Shown here: piece by piece, positions 16,946 through 25,073 of the stretch | Numbering within the stretch: position 1 is the stretch's first letter | Layout: each line of letters opens with the position of its first letter | Source: an uncultured Prevotellaceae bacterium | GTDB lineage: Bacteria > Bacteroidota > Bacteroidia > Bacteroidales > Muribaculaceae | Assembly (NCBI GenBank): GCA_900318255.1 | Contig: ONJX01000025.1 | Coordinates: 1-64,000 of the forward strand | Length of the DNA stretch: 64,000 nt | Direction of reading: 5' to 3' | The notes under the pieces: generated by a model | Databases searched by the model: none | Seen by the model: only the letters and a program-made list of their open reading frames with translations | Told to the model about the DNA's origin: nothing | Made by a program: the position numbers and the translations under genes

Positions 16946-17038
16946 TTAAAACGAAAGTTCATTTATTAACAGCAGCTTGTAGTAGTTGATGACTTGCAGC
17001 ATCACCTCGCGGTCTTCAATGAGTAGTTTTAATTGCAC
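16946..17038 (-). other. 30-codon frame, probable gene-end relic
   Basis: A GTG-started frame of 30 residues including IEDREVMLQVINYYKLLLIN reads like an amphipathic C-terminal helix of a real protein rather than random sequence, and its GC content is higher than the surrounding island. The start codon lies only 4 bp from the -7 box TATATTTG (17043-17050), so initiation would have to be leaderless. I favour a fragment left by recombination at the island edge. Confidence 0.3.
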
Positions 17039-17042
17039 TCCG

Positions 17043-17050
17043 CAAATATA
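17043..17050 (-). promoter_or_regulatory. Bacteroidetes -7 box at island edge
   Basis: Minus strand TATATTTG, matching TAnnTTTG. It would give a transcript entering the 30-codon frame and the lipoprotein gene at 15927-16904. Confidence 0.4.
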
Positions 17051-17090
17051 TAAAAAATAATGTTACAAGCATATAAAAGTGTAGAAAAAA

Positions 17091-17113
17091 CAAAAGCCCT
17101 CAAAATTTTGAGG
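17091..17113 (-). terminator. Terminator of the M3 peptidase gene
   Basis: A perfect 16-nt palindrome CCTCAAAATTTTGAGG (17098-17113), followed on the minus strand by GCTTTTGTTTTTTC. It begins 28 bp after the stop codon. Confidence 0.75.
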
Positions 17114-17141
17114 ACTTTCTGAGAAATAAAAGATGTAAATA

Positions 17142-19235
17142 TTATTTCTTTATTCCGTCACGCTTGAGGAGGGCGTCGATGCGTGGCTCGCGGCCGCGGA
17201 AGCGCTTGTAGAGCGTCATTGGTGGCTCGGTGCCGCCGCGCTCGAGGATGTTCTCCTTAAAGGACTTGGCAGTAGCGGGATTGAAGATGCCGTCTTCCTG
17301 GAACTTGCTGAAGGCGTCGGCATCGAGGATTTCGGCCCACTTGTAGCCGTAGTAGCCAGCGGCATAACCACCCGAGAAGATGTGAGTGAACTGTGGCGAC
17401 ATCATGCAACCGTCAACGGGCTTGAAAATTTCAACGGGCTTCATTGCCTCGTATTCAAACTTGAAGGCATCGCCCGAAACGGGCTTGGTGATAGTGTGAT
17501 AGGCCATATCAAGGAAACCAAAGCTGAGCTGACGCAAGCAAGCGTAGGCAGCACCATATTGTTCAGAGGCCTTGATTTTCTCGACAAGCTCTTGTGGAAT
17601 TTTCTCGCCGGTGAGGTAGTGCTTGGCAAAGCTGTCGAGATATTCGCGCTGACTCAGGAAGTTCTCGTTGAACTGCGATGGCAACTCCACAAAGTCGCGA
17701 TAAACGTTGGTTCCCGACGTGGAGGCATATTTGCATTTCGATAGCATTCCATGCAAGCCGTGACCAAACTCGTGCATGAAAGTCTCTACCTCGTAATAGG
17801 TGAGTAGTGAGGGCTTGGTGTCGGTGGGGCGGGTGAAGTTCATGGTCAAGGTAACGATGGGTCGCACGTCATTGCCATTAGCATCACGGTATTGCTCGCG
17901 GAAGTTTGTCATCCAGGCACCGCTCTGCTTTGTTTCACGGGGGAAGAAGTCGGTGTAAAGCAAAGCCACGAAGTTGCCATTGTCGTCAGTAACATTATAA
18001 ACTTTCATCTCGGGATTGAACACCTGAGCATCAAAGTTCTCGGTGAAATGCAAGCCATAGAGCCTGGTGGCGAGTCCAAACACGCCATCAATCACATTCT
18101 CAAGCTGGAAGTAGGGACGCAGCAGCTCGTCATTAATCGAATACTTCTCCTCTTTGAGCTTGTTAGAATAGTAAGAGTAATCCCACGGCATGATGGTGAA
18201 CTTCTTACCCTCAAGCTTGCTGGCATACTTATTGAGGCCCTCCATGTCGCTCTTTTGGGGCTTGGTGTAGGCGTCCTTGAGTGACCAGAGCATGTTATAG
18301 ACATTTGTGGGATTCTCTGCCATCTTGTCGGCAAGCTGGTAGTCGGCAAATGTCTTGTAACCAAGAAGGTTGGCGAGTTCTAGGCGAGTGTTGGCAATCT
18401 GCTGCATGATGTCGATGTTGTTGAACTCTCCACTGGTACACTGCGAGTTATACATCTTGTAGAGTTTTTCACGCAGGTCTCGACGAGAGCTGTATTTCAT
18501 GAAAGCCATGTAGCTGGGTGCATGCAGAGTAATGAGGTATTCTCCCTCACGGTCTTTGGCCTTGGCTGCTGCTGCGGCAGCGTCGATGGCGCTCTCGGGG
18601 AGGCCGTCGAGGTCGTTTTTAGTGAGCCACATCTCATATTTTGAGGTCTCCTTCAGTGCGTTTTGGTCAAACTTCAGTGTGAGCTGCGAGAGACGGGTGG
18701 AAAGTTCTTTGTACTTTTCACGGTCAGCCCCCTGAAGCGCTGCACCGCTACGCACGAATGATTTGTGGGTCTTATCAAGTAGCATCCAGTCTTCTTGGTC
18801 ATATCGCGACTTGTCGAAGTGCTGATACACATAGTCGATGCGCTGCCACAGTTTCTCGTTGAGAGTGACGCTGTTGCCGTGCTCGGTAATCAATGGCGTC
18901 ATTCGTTCAGAAATTGCCATGAGCGAGTCGTCGGCATTAGCCGAGAGCATAGGGTAGAACACGCCCAGCACGCGGTTGAGCATGTCGCCCGAGCGCTCCA
19001 GGGCCACGATGGTGTTTTCAAACGTTGGTGTAGCCGCATTGTTAGCAATGGCGTCTATCTCGGCATTGTGGCGTTTCATGCCCTCGATGATTGCCGGCTC
19101 ATAGTCGGCGGTGGTGATGCGGTCGAAGGGTATAGCGCCGTTGGTGGTCTTAAACGGCTGGAAAAAAACATTGTCGGCACTAATCATAGTAGCAATAGAA
19201 AGTAAAAGAGTGATTGATAAAAATAATTTTTTCAT
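17142..19235 (-). CDS. M3 family metallopeptidase (Dcp/oligopeptidase A type)
   Basis: A 697-residue zinc oligopeptidase with an N-terminal signal peptide (about 1-20, ending ISADN), so it acts in the periplasm or at the envelope. The zinc-binding HEFGH motif is at 488-492, followed about 25 residues later by the third-ligand region (RDFVELPSQFNENF, with its Glu). This is the usual M3A layout of peptidyl-dipeptidase Dcp, which removes C-terminal dipeptides. Full length for the family. Its start lies 14 bp after the TPR gene, so the two form an operon. Confidence 0.93.
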   Translation of the reverse strand: MKKLFLSITLLLSIATMISADNVFFQPFKTTNGAIPFDRITTADYEPAIIEGMKRHNAEIDAIANNAATPTFENTIVALERSGDMLNRVLGVFYPMLSANADDSLMAISERMTPLITEHGNSVTLNEKLWQRIDYVYQHFDKSRYDQEDWMLLDKTHKSFVRSGAALQGADREKYKELSTRLSQLTLKFDQNALKETSKYEMWLTKNDLDGLPESAIDAAAAAAKAKDREGEYLITLHAPSYMAFMKYSSRRDLREKLYKMYNSQCTSGEFNNIDIMQQIANTRLELANLLGYKTFADYQLADKMAENPTNVYNMLWSLKDAYTKPQKSDMEGLNKYASKLEGKKFTIMPWDYSYYSNKLKEEKYSINDELLRPYFQLENVIDGVFGLATRLYGLHFTENFDAQVFNPEMKVYNVTDDNGNFVALLYTDFFPRETKQSGAWMTNFREQYRDANGNDVRPIVTLTMNFTRPTDTKPSLLTYYEVETFMHEFGHGLHGMLSKCKYASTSGTNVYRDFVELPSQFNENFLSQREYLDSFAKHYLTGEKIPQELVEKIKASEQYGAAYACLRQLSFGFLDMAYHTITKPVSGDAFKFEYEAMKPVEIFKPVDGCMMSPQFTHIFSGGYAAGYYGYKWAEILDADAFSKFQEDGIFNPATAKSFKENILERGGTEPPMTLYKRFRGREPRIDALLKRDGIKK

Positions 19236-19249
19236 TACAAAAATGATGG

Positions 19250-21460
19250 TTATTTGGTTTGTAACACAGCGTCAAGCAACAAAGCGTAGTCGCTGGAAGG
19301 AATTCCTAACTTGTTGACTAAATATTTTGCGTCATCAAAATAAAGACGCGAAAACGCCTCTTCGTCATTTTTCTCAAGGTTTAATGACTTGCGGTATTGC
19401 GATATCGCATCCGAGATGCGTCCCGCAGCCTGCAACACGTGGCCATAGTTGAGGTAGTCTTGCGACGACGGCGTGTCTTCGTTGATGATTTTCTCGTAGT
19501 AGTTCACAGCCTGCTCGTGTTTGCCTGTAAGCAAAGAGCACCAGGCTATAGGTCGCCATGCGCGGTGCTTGGCTTTGGGCATGAAATCGGCTTTATAGTA
19601 TTGTTGCAGAGCGTTGTCATATTCACCCTTGTCGAGATAGCAATGCCCCAGGTTCAGGCACAAGATTACGCTTTGTGGTGAGAGCTGCAGTGCCTTGTTG
19701 TAGTATTCAATAGCCTTGTCGTGGTTATGCAAGCTACGGTAGCATTGGACCATCTGCTTGGTGTTCCAGATGTCGGCATTGTCAACAAGCTCATATCTTG
19801 AGTAGTTCTTGATAGCGTCGTGGTAACGGCCTAGCGACTGATGGGCAAACGCCAACTTTTGATACACATGCGGGTCGGCATCGTGATTGGCAATCATGTT
19901 GCGGTAGTACTTGATGGCATCTTCATAAAAACCATTCTTAAAATAGAACTCGGCAATCACCGAGAGGGTGGGAGTGTCGCCGATGTAAGGCTTTAGGCAA
20001 TCAACGTCGGTGAGTTTAATGTCGGTATCAAAGATTGACATGAATTCACGTCGCCGAGAGAAGAGCTTGAAGAAACGGTACAAGTCTTGTATGTAACGGT
20101 TTACGATATTGTCGCGCATCTTGATTACCGACTGAGCTTCCACGCTTTGCAACTCTAGGAATTGCTCACGTTGAGCGTCAAACTGCTGGAATAGCAAGTT
20201 GCGCTGTGACTCGGGAGCCGAAGCCATGTAGAGCAGCATGGAGTATTTGTCGCTATCACACAGAATGGGTATCACATTAAACAATGAAGTGAGTGGGTGC
20301 CTCTTGCTGCCAAAAGCGCGATTCATTATTGATAATTTGTCGTGATAAGGCAGGAACCAGTTCGACAGGGTGTTGAAGAACGGGAAGCTCTTGAGCTTTG
20401 AGAACGTGGAGATAAACACATCACCACCCTGTAGCTGAAGTTCGTTCAGTTCTTCCAGTTTGCTGGTTATGCCACTCTTGTCGAGCCATTCTTGCCACTG
20501 CGGGTTTTCTTCTATCTCGCTGATGTCGAGGTTGCCAGAAGTCTTTCCTTTTATTTTATTAAGAAGATCTGGACTCATTTTGTTCATTTCGGGAGTGATG
20601 ATGTCGCGAAGTTTTTGCGAAATGTTCTCGGTGTTGCGGCTGTGAATCATTCGGGTGAAAATGAGTTGCAAGTCGCTCACGAAGTCACTATCTTTCTCCA
20701 GTTGCTTGAGAAGGTCAAGGACGTCCTTATAGATTGCTATGCGGTTGCGATAGAGGAAGATAATGATGACGGCATTGATTAAAGCGCGCAGCTTGAGCTC
20801 ATCATCTTTAAATGCGGTGTAGCTGTTAAGGAGCACCTTGAGCTTTGCGGCATCAAAGAACTTGGTGAGACCGAGCATCAGAGCCGAGAGCACCAAGCTC
20901 TTCAGGTGCGCTGGCCGATTTTCGTTGACGAGTAATTTAGATATTGCATCTATATCGGCTACTGGTGTTGGAAACGTGCTCCACACTTTGTTGAAGATGT
21001 CACTTTCCAGGCTTTCGCATTTCACCAGGATATTCGTTTCGGCTTCGTTGAAATTGTCTTCATTATTGTTGTCGTTGAAAAGAAGCAGCTTCTTGCATTC
21101 AGTTTCATGCTCCTCGATCATTGCTTGCAGTTGCCGATTTTTGTATTGCTGGTTGCGCTGGTAGAAGAGGTGTGTTGACTGTTGCGCTGCAAGGGCAATG
21201 ACAGTTTTGTCGGTAAGCATGTAGGTGTCAATGATGATTTGCGACAAAATGTTGTCGCGTTGCGGGTCGAGTGCTCCTTGTGTCATGTATTGCAGCATGT
21301 AGCTATAGGATGTGGAAATTCTATTCAGTTCCTCGCTCAGTTCCCATTGCTGCGTGTCATCTACCATGACCTTGAGGTATTTTAAAGCTAAAACCAGCTG
21401 ATGTGTGTCAAGATGCTGGTTGACCAACTTGCGGTATTTTGAGATTTCTGATTTGTCCAT
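19250..21460 (-). CDS. Tetratricopeptide-repeat protein
   Basis: A 736-residue soluble protein. The N-terminal two-thirds (about 1-480) is helical and lacks a recognisable signature. From about 500 to 700 there are at least five TPR-like 34-residue repeats, for instance around AEFYFKNGFYEDAIKYYRNM, YQKLAFAHQSLGRYHDAIKN and LCLNLGHCYLDKGEYDNALQ. TPR arrays bind partner proteins. The N-terminal part is typical of an uncharacterised Bacteroidetes family. Co-transcribed with the M3 peptidase downstream. A TAATTTTG -7 box sits at 21633-21640, giving a 5' UTR of about 165 nt. Confidence 0.85.
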   Translation of the reverse strand: MDKSEISKYRKLVNQHLDTHQLVLALKYLKVMVDDTQQWELSEELNRISTSYSYMLQYMTQGALDPQRDNILSQIIIDTYMLTDKTVIALAAQQSTHLFYQRNQQYKNRQLQAMIEEHETECKKLLLFNDNNNEDNFNEAETNILVKCESLESDIFNKVWSTFPTPVADIDAISKLLVNENRPAHLKSLVLSALMLGLTKFFDAAKLKVLLNSYTAFKDDELKLRALINAVIIIFLYRNRIAIYKDVLDLLKQLEKDSDFVSDLQLIFTRMIHSRNTENISQKLRDIITPEMNKMSPDLLNKIKGKTSGNLDISEIEENPQWQEWLDKSGITSKLEELNELQLQGGDVFISTFSKLKSFPFFNTLSNWFLPYHDKLSIMNRAFGSKRHPLTSLFNVIPILCDSDKYSMLLYMASAPESQRNLLFQQFDAQREQFLELQSVEAQSVIKMRDNIVNRYIQDLYRFFKLFSRRREFMSIFDTDIKLTDVDCLKPYIGDTPTLSVIAEFYFKNGFYEDAIKYYRNMIANHDADPHVYQKLAFAHQSLGRYHDAIKNYSRYELVDNADIWNTKQMVQCYRSLHNHDKAIEYYNKALQLSPQSVILCLNLGHCYLDKGEYDNALQQYYKADFMPKAKHRAWRPIAWCSLLTGKHEQAVNYYEKIINEDTPSSQDYLNYGHVLQAAGRISDAISQYRKSLNLEKNDEEAFSRLYFDDAKYLVNKLGIPSSDYALLLDAVLQTK

Positions 21461-21632
21461 TGATGAAGGGGGTATTATACTCCTAAAATCTGATTGATTT
21501 AGATTGTTGATGTCTGTAAAATTGTGAGTAACAAGATTGTTTCTCTATGCTTGTCATGACGAGGATTTTACCTGAATTATGTGGTTTGGTAATTAAATCA
21601 AGTGAAATCTACTCGGCAAGACATGGTAATTG

Positions 21633-21640
21633 CAAAATTA
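21633..21640 (-). promoter_or_regulatory. Bacteroidetes -7 box before the TPR gene
   Basis: Minus strand TAATTTTG, match to TAnnTTTG, 173 bp before the start codon. The region 21461-21884 (424 bp) otherwise holds only the rpoD terminators. Confidence 0.45.
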
Positions 21641-21762
21641 CAAATAAAAAACGAGAACACTGCACCTTTTAATAGATTTTTTCAAGCAAAGAGTGTTTAT
21701 TACCTGACACAGGAGTTGCGATGATTCATTGAGATAGGTGACATCGCTTGCCGATTTGGTGA

Positions 21763-21798
21763 AATAAAAAAATGGGAGCGGATGAAAAACTCGCTCCC
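21763..21798 (-). terminator. rpoD terminator (distal)
   Basis: Arms GGGAGCG (21774-21780) and CGCTCCC (21792-21798). On the minus strand it is followed by ATTTTTTTATTTC, a classic Rho-independent pattern. Confidence 0.85.
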
Positions 21799-21845
21799 TT
21801 TGATCGCTTGTGAACTTCTATCTGTTCAAATTTCTTTTTTTGAGA

Positions 21846-21868
21846 AAATACGGCTTTGTGAAAGCCGT
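21846..21868 (-). terminator. rpoD terminator (proximal)
   Basis: Arms ACGGCTTT (21850-21857) and AAAGCCGT (21861-21868) with a 3-nt loop, followed on the minus strand by ATTTTCTC. It starts 17 bp after the rpoD stop codon. Confidence 0.6.
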
Positions 21869-21884
21869 TGAGATGTGTGGGTGA

Positions 21885-22742
21885 TTAACCCAGATAGGAC
21901 TTGAGCAGCTTGCTTCTTTGTCCCTTGAGACGGCGTATCGCCTTCTCCTTGATTTGTCTCACGCGCTCGCGTGTGAGGTCAAACTTTGAGCCAATCTCCT
22001 CGAGCGTCATCTCTTGGCAACCGATACCAAAAAACATTTTAAGGATGTCGCGCTCACGAGGATTGAGCTGGTCGAGAGCTCGGTTCACCTCCTTCGATAG
22101 CGACTCCTGGTTCAACGACGAGTCGGCCATGGGGGAGTCCTCGTTGGGCAGCACGTCGAGCAGACTGTTGTCTTCGCCATCAACGAAAGGCGCGTCAACC
22201 GACACATGACGGCCGCTCACCTTGAGCGCGTCAGAGATCTTGTCAACAGGCACATCAAGTTGCTCGGCAAGCTCGGCAGCCGAGGGACGGCGCTCATGCT
22301 CTTGCTCAAACCTTGACTGAGCTTTGCTAATCTTGTTGATAGACCCCACTTGGTTGAGCGGGAGCCTAACGATGCGCGACTGCTCGGCCAGAGCCTGAAG
22401 GATTGATTGTCTGATCCACCAAACGGCGTAAGAGATGAACTTGAAACCACGTGTCTCGTCAAATTTCTGGGCTGCCTTAATCAGGCCTAAATTACCCTCG
22501 TCGATCAAGTCGGGAAGACTCAATCCTTGGTTCTGGTACTGCTTTGCCACCGAAACAACGAAACGCAGGTTGGCGCTCACCAGTTTGTCGAGAGCCTTCT
22601 GGTCGCCTTGCTTAATGCGCTGAGCAAGTTCCACTTCCTCATCAACGGTGATAAGGTCCTTGCGGCCTATTTCCTGCAAGTACTTGTCGAGCGACGCACT
22701 CTCGCGGTTGGTGATTGATTTTGTGATTTTTAATTGTCTCAT
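21885..22742 (-). CDS. rpoD: Primary sigma factor RpoD (Bacteroidetes type)
   Basis: A 285-residue sigma-70 factor. Region 1.1 is absent, as is normal for the Bacteroidetes primary sigma. Region 1.2 starts at about residue 17 ([10 protein letters not shown]); region 2 includes [17 protein letters not shown] and the -10 recognition/melting helix with [13 protein letters not shown]; region 3 spans about 130-200; region 4 near the C-terminus has the helix-turn-helix [19 protein letters not shown]. This sigma recognises the TTG/TAnnTTTG promoters seen throughout the window. A TAATTTTG box at 22768-22775 probably drives it; two hairpins follow the stop. Confidence 0.97.
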   Translation of the reverse strand: MRQLKITKSITNRESASLDKYLQEIGRKDLITVDEEVELAQRIKQGDQKALDKLVSANLRFVVSVAKQYQNQGLSLPDLIDEGNLGLIKAAQKFDETRGFKFISYAVWWIRQSILQALAEQSRIVRLPLNQVGSINKISKAQSRFEQEHERRPSAAELAEQLDVPVDKISDALKVSGRHVSVDAPFVDGEDNSLLDVLPNEDSPMADSSLNQESLSKEVNRALDQLNPRERDILKMFFGIGCQEMTLEEIGSKFDLTRERVRQIKEKAIRRLKGQRSKLLKSYLG

Positions 22743-22767
22743 ACTGGAAATGTAGAGTTTAAGCTTG

Positions 22768-22775
22768 CAAAATTA
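22768..22775 (-). promoter_or_regulatory. -7 box before rpoD
   Basis: Minus strand TAATTTTG, 25 bp before the start codon. Confidence 0.5.
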
Positions 22776-22861
22776 CAAAAACTATCTGATGTATGATGCA
22801 ATTTGGTGCCAAAAAGTTTAATAGATTAATATTATTTAACAGATTTGGTGTAATGGGGGGG

Positions 22862-23130
22862 TAAGTAAGATGTAGGATGTAGGAAGTAGGGAGTAGGAAG
22901 TAGGAAGTAGGAAGGAAGAAGTAGGAAGTAGGAAGGAAGAAGTAGGAAGTAGGAAGGAAATAAGAAGGAAGTAGGAAGGAAATAAGAAGGAAGTAAGAAG
23001 TAAGAAGTAGGAAGTAGGAAGTAAGTAAGAAGGGCGACGGCTACTATTGCCTTGTCAGCTTGTTCCTTGTCAGCTTGTTGGCTCTAAGCCATTGCCTTGT
23101 CAGCTTGTTCCTCGTCTGTTCGTCAGCTCG
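22862..23130. repeat. GGAAGTA-type polypurine repeat and CTTGTCAGCTTGT block
   Basis: From 22862 to about 23030 the plus strand consists of irregularly repeated words GTAGGAA, GAAGTAG and GGAAGGAA, with no open frame of note. It runs directly into ACGGCTACTATTGCCTTG and repeated TCAGCTTGTTCCTTG words (23036-23130), a block also present at about 5161-5235. The whole rpoD-htrA gap 22743-23222 has nothing else except the htrA terminator. Confidence 0.85.
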
Positions 23131-23152
23131 ACTGCTGATGTTCGCTTGTCCT

Positions 23153-23190
23153 CAAAAAAACAGGCGACCGCTGTAATTGGGTCGCCTGTT
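23153..23190 (-). terminator. htrA terminator
   Basis: Ten-bp arms ACAGGCGACC (23160-23169) and GGTCGCCTGT (23180-23189). On the minus strand they are followed by seven T. Confidence 0.9.
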
Positions 23191-23222
23191 GCTATGTGCG
23201 TAATTGTGAAAAAACAGAATTG

Positions 23223-24734
23223 TTATTCTGGGTCGGCAAGATCTACTGCTATATATGTTTTCTTGCCGTTTGTTTTGATGCCAGTGATGAACATCACCTT
23301 GTCGCTCTCTTTGTCACGCATGATGGCGTTGTAGATGTCTTCCACTTCGTCTTGATTGCTGACACGAATGTTGTTGATGTCGGTGATGACAAAACCGTTG
23401 TTGATGCCTGCGGCCTTGAACTTGCCGTCCTTGAGTCCGGTCACTTTCACACCATTGCTAACTCCAAGCTCTTCTTTCTCCTCGGCCGTAAGAGAGAGGA
23501 AGGCGCATCCCAGTGATGTGAAGTCCGAGCTCTTGGTGATGTTGGTAGTGCCCTGGTCGTTCTTGAAAGTGACAGTGGTGGTCTTGACCTTGTTGTCGCG
23601 AATGTACTTGATGGTGGCTTTGTCGCCAGGACGCAGCTTGCTCATCTCCTCAAGCATTTGGCCGCCGTTCTTGACGGTTGCTCCGTTGAGCCCAACAATC
23701 ACGTCGCCTTCCTTGATGCCTGCTTCCTTAGCTGCGCTCAAGTCGTTAACCTTGTTAACATAAATGCCCTCGGTAGTGGCTGTGATGTTTTCGTCTTTGG
23801 CCTTGTCGGCATCAAGCTCGGTGAACTGTACGCCCAGCACTGCTCGCTGCACGCTGCCATACTGCTTGATGTCGGTGACTATTTTGTTTACCACAGCCGA
23901 TGGTATGGCAAATGAGTGGCCGGCATAGTTGCCGGTGTTAGAATATATCATGGTGTTGATGCCAATGAGCTCTCCGTCGATGTTGACCAGTGCTCCACCG
24001 CTGTTGCCGGGGTTCACTGCGGCGTCGTGCTGAATGAACGACTCAATGCCCACGTTGTTGCCCTTGTTCACGCCGCGTGCCTTAGCGCTGACGATGCCTG
24101 CTGTCACTGTGGAGTTGAGGCCGAAGGGGTTGCCCACAGCAAGCACCCATTCGCCCACTTTCACGTTGTCGCTGTTGCCGAAGGTGATAGGCGAGAGCTT
24201 AGTGGCCGAGATTTTGAGCAATGCGATGTCGGTGTTGGGGTCGGTGCCAATGACGCGCGCGTTAAACTTGCGGTTGTCGTTGAGGGTGACTTCAAGTTTC
24301 TCGGCGCCGTCAATCACGTGGTTGTTTGTGACGATGTAGCCGTCCTCAGAGATAATCACACCCGAGCCGGAACCGGTGGCTTGTGGCTCTGACTTCTTTT
24401 GTTGCTGCTGCTGTTTTTGCTTGCGTTGCTGGCCACCGCCAAAACCGGGGCCAAAAAAGAACTCAAATGGGTCAACGAAGTCGCCGCCATAGAACTGCGA
24501 CTGGCGTGGGGTGGCAAACGACTTGATGCTGACCACTGAGTTGATAGTGCTCTCGGCAGCCTTGGTGAAGTCAAGACCATATCGGTTGGTTGCCACTGGT
24601 GTCATAGTTGCTTGAGCGTTGCTGGGCAAGACGAATGAGTCTTGCATGGTGCCATCATCGGGTGTGGCAAGGGCGGAGCTGGCAGTAATTGCCATTGCCG
24701 CCATGACTAGTGATAATTTCTTGTACTTATTCAT
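23223..24734 (-). CDS. HtrA/Deg-type periplasmic serine protease
   Basis: A 503-residue Deg protease. Signal peptide about 1-23; trypsin-like domain with the catalytic triad His139 (NNHVIDG), Asp169 (NTDIALLKI) and Ser245 (NPGNSGGAL); first PDZ domain about 295-385; second PDZ domain about 415-500. Between the signal peptide and the protease domain is a Gln/Lys-rich low-complexity loop (residues about 100-116), likely the regulatory LA-type loop region. The family degrades or refolds misfolded envelope proteins. Monocistronic, with a strong terminator. I see no clear TAnnTTTG box upstream. Confidence 0.95.
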   Translation of the reverse strand: MNKYKKLSLVMAAMAITASSALATPDDGTMQDSFVLPSNAQATMTPVATNRYGLDFTKAAESTINSVVSIKSFATPRQSQFYGGDFVDPFEFFFGPGFGGGQQRKQKQQQQQKKSEPQATGSGSGVIISEDGYIVTNNHVIDGAEKLEVTLNDNRKFNARVIGTDPNTDIALLKISATKLSPITFGNSDNVKVGEWVLAVGNPFGLNSTVTAGIVSAKARGVNKGNNVGIESFIQHDAAVNPGNSGGALVNIDGELIGINTMIYSNTGNYAGHSFAIPSAVVNKIVTDIKQYGSVQRAVLGVQFTELDADKAKDENITATTEGIYVNKVNDLSAAKEAGIKEGDVIVGLNGATVKNGGQMLEEMSKLRPGDKATIKYIRDNKVKTTTVTFKNDQGTTNITKSSDFTSLGCAFLSLTAEEKEELGVSNGVKVTGLKDGKFKAAGINNGFVITDINNIRVSNQDEVEDIYNAIMRDKESDKVMFITGIKTNGKKTYIAVDLADPE

Positions 24735-25073
24735 AATTGTATTTGTTAAAATTTTGACCAGTTTTTAAAGGTGCAATCGTTAAAATTAACTTTTGGAATT
24801 TGAACGTAAAAGTACAAGGAAATATTACAACAGCAATGCTCAATTCTCACATTTTAAACTAAATTAAGACCCCTCGCGCTCCTTTTTTGTTTCTTTAATA
24901 AAAGAATGAAAAAGATGGCGCTTTGTTCTAGAATTGTTTATGCTATATATTGCGCGGCTTGTGGTTTTTCACACATATTTGTCTAGTGTGTGTAATGGAA
25001 ATTTTAAAAAGTGATAAAACTTTGTTTCAAGTCACGATAATTGCGCTAAAGTTGCTATCTTTGCATTTTAATA
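24735..25073. promoter_or_regulatory. Divergent intergenic region, -7 box of the porin gene
   Basis: This 339-bp AT-rich gap separates divergent genes. The plus-strand TATCTTTG at 25056-25063 lies only 10 bp before the porin ATG, implying a very short 5' UTR. No other structure is seen. Confidence 0.5.
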
